Virus record (IMG/VR): IMGVR_UViG_3300005957_000010
Coordinates: 1-29,778 of that record
Reading direction: 5' to 3' (one strand)
Length of the DNA: 29,778 nucleotides
Source: a virus
Shown: piece by piece, positions 13,193 to 19,165 of the stretch
How the letters are laid out: the number at the start of each line of letters is the position of its first letter
Position numbering within the stretch: position 1 is the first letter of the stretch
The notes under the pieces: model-generated
Told to the model about the DNA's origin: nothing
Database searches by the model: none
Seen by the model: the letters and a program-made list of their open reading frames with translations, nothing else
Program-made: the position numbers and the translations under genes

Positions 13193-13648
13193 ATGAGCAC
13201 GACCGATACCCCTCCGACCCTGGCCGAGGTCCGCTCCGGGCTCGAGGACTTCGCGCTCGAGGCTGCGCCGGCGCGCGAGGTTTTCGCCGGGCGCCTCGAG
13301 CCGGACCCCAACGGATCGAGCTGGGGCTGGGACAGTCTCCGGCGGAAGATCCGGCAGGCGATCGAGGCCATGGAGACCGGGGTCTCGGCCTGGTCCGCCG
13401 ACGTCCAGATCCTCGAGCCGGCACCTTCCGACGTCCAGGAGGCCGTCCGGCTGTACGAAGCCCTCCGGCGCGCCATCACCGCCGCGGACTTCCTGGTCTA
13501 CGGCGCGGCCAACGTCCCGGGCTCCACGAGCGTCGACGTCGACGCGTTCCGGGAGCGAGTCCTCGACAAGCGGGACGCCATGAAGGCGCTCCGCGCGCGC
13601 ATGGAGACCTACGCGGACGACTATCCGGCCGTCGCGGTCCGCCCGTGA
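13193..13648 (+). CDS. Hypothetical protein, 151 aa
   Basis: ATG 13193 immediately follows the preceding TAG. Predominantly helical (LAEVRSGLEDFALEAAPARE; SLRRKIRQAIEAMETGVSAW; RLYEALRRAITAADFLVYGA), with a C-terminal MKALRARMETYADDYP helix. No recognised family. Overlaps the next gene by GTGA. Confidence 0.75.
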   Translation: MSTTDTPPTLAEVRSGLEDFALEAAPAREVFAGRLEPDPNGSSWGWDSLRRKIRQAIEAMETGVSAWSADVQILEPAPSDVQEAVRLYEALRRAITAADFLVYGAANVPGSTSVDVDAFRERVLDKRDAMKALRARMETYADDYPAVAVRP

Positions 13649-14049
13649 AGATCCGGCGACGTCGCCGCCCGCTCCTCCGCCCCCTGAAGAAGTGGACGAA
13701 GGGCGCGATCCGGGAGATGACCGGCGCCCTGGACGGCTTCGTCCTGAACCTCGAGCTGTACCGCCCGCTCGCTGCCATCGGGCACGTCATCGAGACGAAG
13801 CGCCTGGAGGTCGTCCGGGTCTACCTCCAGGACCACCGCCGGATGTTCGTCGACCGGGTGAAGCAGAACCGGGCGACCGCGCTCCACTACCGCGACCACT
13901 TCCGGGACCTCGAGACCTTCCAGCGCTTCGAGGGCTACGCCCGGGAGGCCTGGATCAAGGCGCTCCGGATCGCCCAGATCCTGAAGAAGCTCGAGACCGA
14001 GCCCCTTCCTCCGGAGGTCGTGGACTACAAGCCGGTGAGGTTCCGATGA
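13645..14049 (+). CDS. Hypothetical basic protein with M-KIRRR start, 134 aa
   Basis: GTG 13645 in a GTGA overlap. It starts MKIRRRRRPLLRPLKKW, the most basic of the five M-[KR]IRR starts. The rest is helical with many aromatic and basic residues (RVYLQDHRRMFVDRVKQNRA; DHFRDLETFQRFEGYAREAW; ALRIAQILKKLETEPLPP). A nucleic-acid-binding role would fit the charge but no family is recognised. The ORF extending back to 13141 is rejected, as it runs through two other genes. Confidence 0.75.
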   Translation: MKIRRRRRPLLRPLKKWTKGAIREMTGALDGFVLNLELYRPLAAIGHVIETKRLEVVRVYLQDHRRMFVDRVKQNRATALHYRDHFRDLETFQRFEGYAREAWIKALRIAQILKKLETEPLPPEVVDYKPVRFR

Positions 14050-14408
14050 CCCGCAAGCGCTCCGGGCTCCCCTCCGATCTGCGCGCCCTCCTGGAGCGGG
14101 CCGCCGACGCGCTCGGGGGCTCGCCCCTGGCCGCGGAGCTGCGGGAAGCTGCCGCGGGTCCTCTTCCGATCGCAGGCCGCTCCGAGGCCGTACGCGAGGC
14201 GAGCATCGCACGCGCGCGCCTCCGGGAGAGCCAACTCCGGGAGGCTGCGCTCGAGGAAGCGATCCGGACCGCCATCGAGCGGATCGATCGCCCGGACCTG
14301 ACCGACTACGACCCGAAGGATCTCCGACCGCACCACTTCCGGACCGTGAGCCGAGCGGCCGCCGTGCTCGAGACCGCCATCGGGCGCGAACCCCGGTGGA
14401 AGGACTGA
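14046..14408 (+). CDS. Hypothetical protein, 120 aa
   Basis: ATG 14046 in an ATGA overlap. Arg/Ala/Glu-rich helices (LRALLERAADALGGSPLAAE; SIARARLRESQLREAALEEA) suggest a coiled coil. No family is recognised. Last gene of the cassette before element copy D, whose first conserved block begins one base after the stop. Confidence 0.75.
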   Translation: MTRKRSGLPSDLRALLERAADALGGSPLAAELREAAAGPLPIAGRSEAVREASIARARLRESQLREAALEEAIRTAIERIDRPDLTDYDPKDLRPHHFRTVSRAAAVLETAIGREPRWKD

Positions 14409-14409
14409 G

Positions 14410-14527
14410 ACAACCCGACTCGTCCCGGCGTCGCACCACGACACGAATGTCATAGCGTCTAGCGGAATCAACCCGGGAACCCGCTTGATTCCGTATGGCA
14501 CGACGTCTGCACATAGACCCCAGCATG
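14410..14527 (+). repeat. Five-copy intergenic element, copy D
   Basis: GACAACCCGACTCG (14410-14423), GACACGAATGTCATAGCG (in 14437-14458), stem CGGAATCAA (14463-14471) / TTGATTCCG (14485-14493) with the same loop as copy B, and the segment from ATG 14495 (GGCACGACGTCTGC) to ATG 14525. Copies B and D are the closest pair. The upstream ATG is in frame (MARRLHIDPS). Confidence 0.85.
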
Positions 14528-14884
14528 AGCACGACGCAGAACACGGGCTGGAACCTCTTGGACTTCGACACCGCCGGCTGGGCGGACCTCACCCCCACCG
14601 CGGGCGATCGCATCGTCGCCGTCTACGGGATCGGCTGCGGCGAGGCCTTCGGGCGCCTCGTTCGCCAGGAGACGACCCGCTGGGGAACCCACTGGGTCGT
14701 CCGCATGGACGACGGGACCGAGACCACCTTCCACGGCAGCTACCGCGGGCGCGCGCTGGCGACCCCCTACCGTGGAGGAACACCCTCGAGCGACCCCGTC
14801 CTACACCACGAGACCAAGGGGATCGGGACCTACGTCGTCCGCGCGGCGGCCCACTACTCGCCCTTCCCCGGCGCGGACTACTGA
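14525..14884 (+). CDS. Hypothetical protein, 119 aa
   Basis: ATG 14525 at the standard place after element copy D; ATG 14495 in frame would add ten residues. The protein is Gly/Thr-rich and beta-like (DRIVAVYGIGCGEAFGRLV; GTHWVVRMDDGTETTFHGSY), ending HYSPFPGADY, possibly a small barrel. No family is recognised. Its TGA lies next to a TAGCGT hexamer for the following gene. Confidence 0.75.
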   Translation: MSTTQNTGWNLLDFDTAGWADLTPTAGDRIVAVYGIGCGEAFGRLVRQETTRWGTHWVVRMDDGTETTFHGSYRGRALATPYRGGTPSSDPVLHHETKGIGTYVVRAAAHYSPFPGADY

Positions 14885-14890
14885 TAGCGT
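14885..14890 (+). promoter_or_regulatory. Start-proximal -10 hexamer TAGCGT
   Basis: CTGATAGCGT overlaps the TGA stop at 14882-14884. The TANNNT hexamer is seven bases before GTG 14898. A weaker relative of the CTGATACT family. Confidence 0.4.
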
Positions 14891-14897
14891 GGGCTTC

Positions 14898-15068
14898 GTG
14901 AAACTTCCGCCTCCTCCGCTCGTCCCCAACTTCCCCACCCCGGAGGAGGCCCAGGCGAGTCTGATCGCCAAGTGGGGCCGCGAGGTACACGAACGTCTAG
15001 AACGCCCCACCTTGCCGGCTCGGCCGAGGGGACTATCGCCCGCGGCCGTTCCGGCTGATACTCGGTAA
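14898..15068 (+). CDS. Small Pro-rich hypothetical protein, 56 aa
   Basis: GTG 14898 lies seven bases after TAGCGT. The protein (KLPPPPLVPNFPTPEEAQAS; IAKWGREVHERLERP) has a Pro-rich start and one amphipathic helix. Its 3' end encodes PADTR across the GGCTGATACTC element, so the element here lies inside coding sequence rather than at a stop. Codon use is acceptable, but the gene is short and no family is recognised. Confidence 0.55.
   Translation: MKLPPPPLVPNFPTPEEAQASLIAKWGREVHERLERPTLPARPRGLSPAAVPADTR
15053..15063 (+). promoter_or_regulatory. Leaderless-type promoter element GGCTGATACTC
   Basis: Exact 11-mer lying within the last codons of 14898-15068 in a different reading phase from the stop-codon cases. 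GATACT (15057-15062) is eight bases before ATG 15071. Confidence 0.6.
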
Positions 15069-15070
15069 CC

Positions 15071-15595
15071 ATGAGCGATCTCCGGAAGCGCGTGCGTGGG
15101 ACGAACGATCCCATCAACCCCGAGTTCCCCGAAGGCCGCTGGCAGGACGCCCTCCGTCGGATGCAGCGCCGGATCGCCGCGGGCCTCCCGCTACGGCTCG
15201 AGGACTCGGACGCCATCGGCGAGAAGCGGACGAGCGCGAGCTGGGGGATGTGCTCCGGCGACCGCGAACAGTGGCCGGAGCCGGACGACCACGTCTTCCC
15301 CGAGGCCTTCGTCCGGGACGGGCGCGTGGCCCCCCGCGACCCGCCGGACGGCGCGCGCTGTCCGATGGACCTCGCGGACCCCGAGGACCTCACCAGCTCG
15401 GTCCTCGGGCACTACGGATGCTTCTACCGCTGCCTCCTCTTCCAGGCCCCGGAGCCGCTGCGACGCGAGCCGGAGCGCCTCCGGCTTCGCGTCCTCCAGC
15501 GCTTCGAGGAGTCCCTGGCCGAGCGCGAGACCGCCAACGGCTCCCGATCGACCGAGATGGAGCCCTGGACGGAGGTCGCCGGCGCCGCCGAGTAA
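15071..15595 (+). CDS. Hypothetical phage protein with conserved Cys, 174 aa
   Basis: ATG 15071 follows GATACT by eight bases. Four cysteines are spread through the middle (SWGMCSGDRE, ARCPMDLAD, GHYGCFYRCLLF), a spacing compatible with one structural zinc or two disulfides. The pattern WGMCSGD...CPMD...GCFYRC is familiar from phage hypothetical proteins, but I know no function. The stop lies in a short CCGAG/CTCGG hairpin at the next promoter. Confidence 0.75.
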   Translation: MSDLRKRVRGTNDPINPEFPEGRWQDALRRMQRRIAAGLPLRLEDSDAIGEKRTSASWGMCSGDREQWPEPDDHVFPEAFVRDGRVAPRDPPDGARCPMDLADPEDLTSSVLGHYGCFYRCLLFQAPEPLRREPERLRLRVLQRFEESLAERETANGSRSTEMEPWTEVAGAAE

Positions 15596-15613
15596 GCCTC
15601 GGTCGATTTTGCC

Positions 15614-15642
15614 TTGACACCTCGCACGTCAAGGCGTAAAAC
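15614..15642 (+). promoter_or_regulatory. Sigma-70-type promoter TTGACA-17-TAAAAC
   Basis: -35 TTGACA (15614-15619), 17 bp, TAAAAC (15637-15642), with the shared GTCGATTTTGCCTTGAC box just upstream and AGAATCAAG just downstream. Upstream, CCGAG (15588-15592) pairs with CTCGG (15598-15602) around the TAA stop, a shorter hairpin than at the two sister sites. Confidence 0.8.
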
Positions 15643-15684
15643 AGAATCAAGCGCGCGCCAACGCGCTAGAAAGGGGTGCGAGTC

Positions 15685-16227
15685 ATGACGAAGGGAACCA
15701 GGTACGTCGAGATCCCCGCCGAGAGGCTGGTCTCGGAGCTGGAGGGGATCGGGCTGAAGGTCCGGGAGCGCGGCGGCGACTTCGCCTGGCGCGTCCAGGG
15801 CCGCGAACAGGTCTTCGACCTCACGGTCCCGGGGGCTGCGGCCCAGGTCCGGATCTTCACCACGCTGGACGGCGCCGCGACGGCGCGCGGCTGCGGCGAG
15901 GACGCGATCCGGGTCTGCGTCGGCGGGCTCGAGAAGGAGCGCGACGACTTCGGCGAGACCGGCAAGCTCCGCTTCCGCCCCACGGAGAAGGGGATCAAGA
16001 TCCTCCGGACGGCGCCCCACGGGGTCGCGGATCGCGTCGCCACCTTCCTCGAGCGCCTTCGGGGCGCGGTCCGGGAGGCCTACGTGCGCGCGCGCGAGGT
16101 CCGCCCCTGCCCCGACTGCGGGCGCGCCATGGCCCGGCGCGAGGGGAAGTTCGGGCCGTTCCTCGGCTGCACGAGCTACCCCGAGTGCAAGAAGATCGTG
16201 AACCTCCCGCGGGCGGCGGCGTCGTGA
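15685..16227 (+). CDS. Protein with topoisomerase-type C4 zinc ribbon, 180 aa
   Basis: ATG 15685 has GAAAGGGG about ten bases upstream; a GTG nine bases earlier is in frame but would place the ribosome site inside the gene. Residues 142-168 form the C4 ribbon found at the end of type IA topoisomerases: CPDC, then GKFGPFLGC, then YPEC. The N-terminal 130 residues contain no topoisomerase catalytic domain and I do not recognise them. The ribbon binds single-stranded DNA in topoisomerases, so a DNA-binding role is likely. Overlaps the next gene by GTGA. Confidence 0.8.
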   Translation: MTKGTRYVEIPAERLVSELEGIGLKVRERGGDFAWRVQGREQVFDLTVPGAAAQVRIFTTLDGAATARGCGEDAIRVCVGGLEKERDDFGETGKLRFRPTEKGIKILRTAPHGVADRVATFLERLRGAVREAYVRAREVRPCPDCGRAMARREGKFGPFLGCTSYPECKKIVNLPRAAAS

Positions 16228-16481
16228 CGGACGCCGAGGTCGAGAAGGTCATGGAGACGCTACGCCCCCACCTCCGGCGGGCTACCGACCGCATCACGAC
16301 CGAGGTCAACGCCGCGTTCGAGGTCGCCCTGGCCCCGGCGAAGGGGCTCGGGCTCCTCCCGCTCACCCTCGGGGGCGGGCTCCTCGGGCGGCGGGTCTAC
16401 AACCCCTTCCTGCCCTGGGGCATCGAGGCCCGGTGCGGGCTCGACCACTTCGGGCGCGACCTGAAGCCGGCGAACGCGTAG
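16224..16481 (+). CDS. Small hypothetical protein, 85 aa
   Basis: GTG 16224 in a GTGA overlap. An N-terminal amphipathic helix (AEVEKVMETLRPHLRRATDR) is followed by a Gly/Leu-rich hydrophobic stretch (GLGLLPLTLGGGLLG), too short and Gly-rich to call a membrane segment with confidence, and a C-terminal CGLDHFGRDLKP. No family is recognised. Confidence 0.7.
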   Translation: MTDAEVEKVMETLRPHLRRATDRITTEVNAAFEVALAPAKGLGLLPLTLGGGLLGRRVYNPFLPWGIEARCGLDHFGRDLKPANA

Positions 16482-16484
16482 CGC

Positions 16485-17261
16485 ATGGAGCGGATGAGCT
16501 GGGACGAATGGGTCGCGTTCCAGGAGCGCTTCCCGGCGCTCTCGCGACGCTTCGCGAAGCAACCCCCCCGCCAGGCCCCCGCCCCGCCGGCGCCGGCGCC
16601 ACCCCGCTACGACACGCGCCCCGCCCGCGCGCGCCGAGCCTGGACCGAGGAGGAGGATCGGATCCTCGCGAACCACTGGGGGACGACCCTCCCCCGGATC
16701 GCGAAGCTCCTGGACCGCTCCCCGGATGCGCTCCGCGCCCGCGCCGAGAAGCTGGGCCTCGGCCCTCCGCGCCACGGGCTCGAGGCGATCACCCTCCGGC
16801 GGTTCGCCGCGATGTCCGGGTTCAGCACGACGAAGATCCGGCACGCGGCCGGCGCGCTCGGGATCAAGCTCCGCCATGCGCCCGCGGGAAGGCCGCGCCG
16901 CCGCCGCGCGAAGTCGAAGGTCTACGCCGTCACCCCCGGCCAGACCGAGCGGATCCTGGCCCTCATGCTCGAGGGCGGCTTCATTGGGCGCTCGAGGTCG
17001 TGGGATGGCCGCGAGCCCCCCGCGTGCGTCGTTTGCGGCGGCACGGACCGCCCCCACAAGGCCAAGGGGGCGTGCTCGCGCTGCTACAGCACGGCCGCGA
17101 CGCGGAAGGCTCGAGGGCTACGCCGAAGCAACGTCGGCCCGCCAGCGGACCGGGTTCATGAGGACGAAGAAGTCCGGGGCCAGCTTCTGGAGCTGGAGCC
17201 CGGGGTCGCCCGGGGAGATCTCGAGGGTGACGGGTCGCCGGGCGGCGAGCCGGAGCTGTAG
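16485..17261 (+). CDS. SANT/GcrA-like DNA-binding protein with zinc ribbon, 258 aa
   Basis: ATG 16485 lies three bases after the previous stop. After a Pro/Ala-rich linker, residues 52-92 carry a Myb/SANT- or GcrA-like helix set beginning WTEEEDRILANHWG and ending ALRARAEKLGL. A second helical part (TLRRFAAMSGFSTTKIRHAA) and a zinc ribbon CVVC...CSRC (181-200) follow. It is probably a DNA-binding regulator. The last 47 residues, from about 212 on, are antisense to the minus-strand gene 17118-17330 and are Gly/Glu-rich and unlike a folded domain. The gene may once have ended near residue 210. Confidence 0.8.
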   Translation: MERMSWDEWVAFQERFPALSRRFAKQPPRQAPAPPAPAPPRYDTRPARARRAWTEEEDRILANHWGTTLPRIAKLLDRSPDALRARAEKLGLGPPRHGLEAITLRRFAAMSGFSTTKIRHAAGALGIKLRHAPAGRPRRRRAKSKVYAVTPGQTERILALMLEGGFIGRSRSWDGREPPACVVCGGTDRPHKAKGACSRCYSTAATRKARGLRRSNVGPPADRVHEDEEVRGQLLELEPGVARGDLEGDGSPGGEPEL

Positions 17262-17330
17262 CTCGCACAGCTCCGGGTGGTCTTCGCGCTGGCCGACGAG
17301 AGTCCGACCGCAGTGGGGGCAACGCTGCAT
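17118..17330 (-). CDS. Minus-strand Cys-containing small protein, 70 aa
   Basis: The only minus-strand gene I accept. It has the phage's preferred codons throughout on this strand (CTC, GTC, GAG, ATC, CGG, TTC), whereas the + frame opposite it has poorer usage. ATG at 17330 is preceded by AGGAAGAAGG at a normal ribosome-site distance. The protein begins MQRCPHCGRTLVGQ with a CPHC knuckle, then EDHPELCELQ, a second metal ligand set, then PGDPGLQLQKLAPDFFVLMN and WRADVA. It is a probable zinc-finger protein of unknown role. It overlaps the end of the SANT-like gene tail to tail by 144 bases. A TTGACA promoter is oriented toward it. Confidence 0.7.
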   Translation of the reverse strand: MQRCPHCGRTLVGQREDHPELCELQLRLAARRPVTLEISPGDPGLQLQKLAPDFFVLMNPVRWRADVASA

Positions 17331-17384
17331 GATGGGCCTTCTTCCTACGGGCCCGGGGTCCGTCACGTGGAGGTCATGCGCGCC

Positions 17385-17412
17385 ATGGTGAACCCGATCC
17401 TCCGAATGTCAA
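17385..17412 (-). promoter_or_regulatory. Minus-strand sigma-70-type promoter TTGACA-16-CACCAT
   Basis: On the minus strand, TTGACA (17407-17412), 16 bp, CACCAT (17385-17390), directed at the gene starting at 17330. The -35 is perfect but the -10 is weak (3 of 6). It lies just outside element copy E. Confidence 0.45.
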
Positions 17413-17431
17413 GCCGTAGATCGCCCCGTGT

Positions 17432-17539
17432 GACACAACGACTCGACCACGACACGAATGTCATAGCGCCAAGCGCCACGCATATCAAAATCCTTCTTGA
17501 TTGCGTATGGCACAACGTCTGCACATAGACCCGAGCATG
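17432..17539 (+). repeat. Five-copy intergenic element, copy E
   Basis: The most divergent copy. ACGACTCG (17438-17445), GACACGAATGTCATAGCG (in 17447-17468), stem CGCATATCAA (17479-17488) / TTGATTGCG (17497-17505) and the segment from ATG 17507 to ATG 17537. The stem bases differ from the other copies but still pair, apart from one bulged T. The start segment is unchanged. The upstream ATG is in frame (MAQRLHIDPS). Confidence 0.85.
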
Positions 17540-17668
17540 ACCATCGAGAGCATGAGGAAGGCGATCCTGGAGAACCTGGCGCGGTACGAAGCCGCGGGCG
17601 ACGAGCGCGCCGCGCGAGCTGCGCGCGTCATGCTGGAGCGCCTGGACGCGATGACGGTGGCGAAGTGA
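17537..17668 (+). CDS. Small helical hypothetical protein, 43 aa
   Basis: ATG 17537 at the element's standard start; ATG 17507 in frame would give 53 residues. The product (ESMRKAILENLARYEAAGDE; AARAARVMLERLDAMTVAK) looks like a helical hairpin. It overlaps the next gene by GTGA. Its reality is supported by the element upstream, the overlap and the codon use. Function unknown. Confidence 0.65.
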   Translation: MTIESMRKAILENLARYEAAGDERAARAARVMLERLDAMTVAK

Positions 17669-18054
17669 CCTGCCCCCACTGCAACCGCTGGGGGGACGAG
17701 TGCAAGCCGGCGCAGTGCGAGGGCTGCGGGACCTGGCAGTGCTTCAGCAACGGGACCTGCAAGGTCTGCCTCTACGGCCACCTCTCGGGCTGGTCCAAGG
17801 GCTTCATGGACGGGAAGACGTGCGGCTACAAGGGCTGCGATCGCGAGGCCGTCTTCTTCGGCCTCCCCCGGGTGAAGCGCTGCTGCGCCGAGTGCGCTCC
17901 CCGCGTGAAGATCCGGATCGGGTTCGGGCAGAACCGCGAGACCGAACCCCTCGACGTGTTCGTGCGCCGCATGGCGGACCCCAACGCTCGACACGCGCGA
18001 AGCTACCGACGAGAGACCTACGCCGAGTGGGTGGAAAGGAACCGAGGACGATGA
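17665..18054 (+). CDS. Cys-rich zinc protein, 129 aa
   Basis: GTG 17665 in a GTGA overlap; the longer frame from 17497 is rejected because it crosses element copy E. The first 80 residues hold about fourteen cysteines (CPHC, CKPAQCEGC, CFSNGTCKVC, CGYKGC, CCAEC) with two histidines, enough for several zinc sites in a treble-clef or RING-like arrangement. The C-terminus is basic (FVRRMADPNARHARSYRRE). Possibly protein- or RNA-binding; I cannot assign a family. Confidence 0.8.
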   Translation: MTCPHCNRWGDECKPAQCEGCGTWQCFSNGTCKVCLYGHLSGWSKGFMDGKTCGYKGCDREAVFFGLPRVKRCCAECAPRVKIRIGFGQNRETEPLDVFVRRMADPNARHARSYRRETYAEWVERNRGR

Positions 18055-18061
18055 CCCGACG

Positions 18062-18199
18062 ATGCGGCGGATGTACCGCCTGTTGCGAAGCACGCGCCGC
18101 CACGCGATCAATCACCGCGAGGAATGCGAGCCGTGGTGCGACGCGTGCCGCGAGAACGGGGAGCGGGGTCTCAACCCGGACGGGACGGTGAAGTCGTGA
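18062..18199 (+). CDS. Small Cys-containing protein, 45 aa
   Basis: ATG 18062 starts a frame with good GC-rich third positions: MRRMYRLLRSTRRHAINHRE, then ECEPWCDACRENGERG. Its GTGA stop overlap with 18196 supports it. A competing frame from ATG 18051 (ATGA overlap with the previous gene) begins MTRRCGGCTACCEA, resembling the start of YkgJ-type Fe-S proteins, but decays into poor codons. One of the two frames may be a relic of the other through a frameshift. Confidence 0.55.
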   Translation: MRRMYRLLRSTRRHAINHREECEPWCDACRENGERGLNPDGTVKS

Positions 18200-18783
18200 C
18201 GCAGGGCCGCTGCGTCCCTTGCGGGACCGCCTACCGCTGGAGCGGCGCCCCGCTCCTGAAGGACGCCGCCTGCCCCCGGTGCGCGCGTCCCCTCGAGAGG
18301 ACGACGCAACACCTGAAGCGGGCGATCTGGAAGGACGAGACCCCCCGCCTCCGGAAGACCGACGGGAAGGGCTACCTCTCGGCCGGCGACGCCCGCGAGG
18401 CCGCCGCCATCGTGCGCGAACGCGTCTACCCCCTGGCCGAGGCGCTGAAGGGCTCCGGGCTCGAGGTCATCACGGGCTTCGGGAAGCACGCCGTCACCCT
18501 CGCCGCACGCCGGCGCGCCCCCCAGGAGGCGATCGACGCCTACCTGAAGGTCACGACCTGTTCCCACGACCCGAACCGCGACTTCTTCCACACCGCCAAG
18601 GCCTGGATCACCACCCCGACCGAGGAGGAGGTGGATCGCGTCCTCGCCGCCGTCCTGGGCCACGTCTCCAGGGACATCGACCCCCGGAGCACGTCCAGCT
18701 ACAGCGGGGGCGACTGGGTACGGAACAACCCCAACAACGTCGAGAAGGGCCGGGAGATCCTGGCCCAGATCGCAAACGCTTGA
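18196..18783 (+). CDS. Zinc-ribbon protein, 195 aa
   Basis: GTG 18196 overlaps the upstream stop by GTGA and is chosen over ATG 18124, which would cover 18062-18199. Residues 6-31 form a zinc ribbon (CVPC, CPRC). The body is alpha/beta: RKTDGKGYLSAGDAREAAAI, LKGSGLEVITGFGKHAVTLA, FHTAKAWITTPTEEEVDRVL, then a Ser/Asn-rich stretch. No known family. Its TGA is part of the -35 of the next promoter. Confidence 0.8.
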   Translation: MTQGRCVPCGTAYRWSGAPLLKDAACPRCARPLERTTQHLKRAIWKDETPRLRKTDGKGYLSAGDAREAAAIVRERVYPLAEALKGSGLEVITGFGKHAVTLAARRRAPQEAIDAYLKVTTCSHDPNRDFFHTAKAWITTPTEEEVDRVLAAVLGHVSRDIDPRSTSSYSGGDWVRNNPNNVEKGREILAQIANA

Positions 18784-18808
18784 CGCGTCGCCGTTCGCGA
18801 CGCATAAC
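18780..18808 (+). promoter_or_regulatory. Sigma-70-type promoter TTGACG-17-CATAAC with inverted repeat
   Basis: -35 TTGACG (18780-18785) uses the TGA stop of the previous gene; 17 bp; -10 CATAAC (18803-18808). An inverted repeat GCGTCG (18785-18790) / CGACGC (18798-18803) fills the spacer, as an operator would. It serves the ribbon-helix-helix gene 18831, which has GAAGGGAG before its ATG. Confidence 0.7.
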
Positions 18809-18830
18809 ACAACCGAAGGGAGATCGACCG

Positions 18831-19163
18831 ATGAAGACGCGAACCAAGCCGGCGGCGCAGACCGCCACGACCCCCACGCCGGAGGCGCCGAAGCGAGGCG
18901 GCCGCCGCGAGGGCGCGGGCCGCAAGCCCGCCGGGGGCGAGACCATGGACAAGGGGATCTACATCCGGTGCTCGGACGAACAGAAGTCCGCGCTCCAGGA
19001 GTACATCGACGAGCTGAACGCCGAGCGCGAGGCCAAGGGGCTCTCGAAGGTCGACCTCTCGACCTGGATCCGCGAGCTGGCCCTGAAGCACTCCAACAAC
19101 GAGCACCTGGGCTTGGCCGCCCGCGCGCGCGCGCAGGCCGAGGCCGCGGCCACCATCGTCTGA
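18831..19163 (+). CDS. Ribbon-helix-helix-type DNA-binding protein, 110 aa
   Basis: ATG 18831 with GAAGGGAG upstream. The disordered Thr/Pro N-terminus is followed by GGRREGAGRKPAGG (23-36), an Arg/Gly motif common at the start of phage DNA-binding proteins. A beta strand KGIYIRCS and two helices (DEQKSALQEYIDELNAEREA; DLSTWIRELALKH) make a ribbon-helix-helix-like fold. It is a likely dimeric repressor or segregation-type protein. An inverted repeat in its promoter spacer suggests autoregulation, by inference. Confidence 0.8.
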   Translation: MKTRTKPAAQTATTPTPEAPKRGGRREGAGRKPAGGETMDKGIYIRCSDEQKSALQEYIDELNAEREAKGLSKVDLSTWIRELALKHSNNEHLGLAARARAQAEAAATIV

Positions 19164-19165
19164 CC

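Noticed and set aside
7897-17539. Five-copy element as a CRISPR array or transposon end
   Set aside because: Copies are kilobases apart with whole genes between them; there is no regular short spacing, transposase gene or target duplication.
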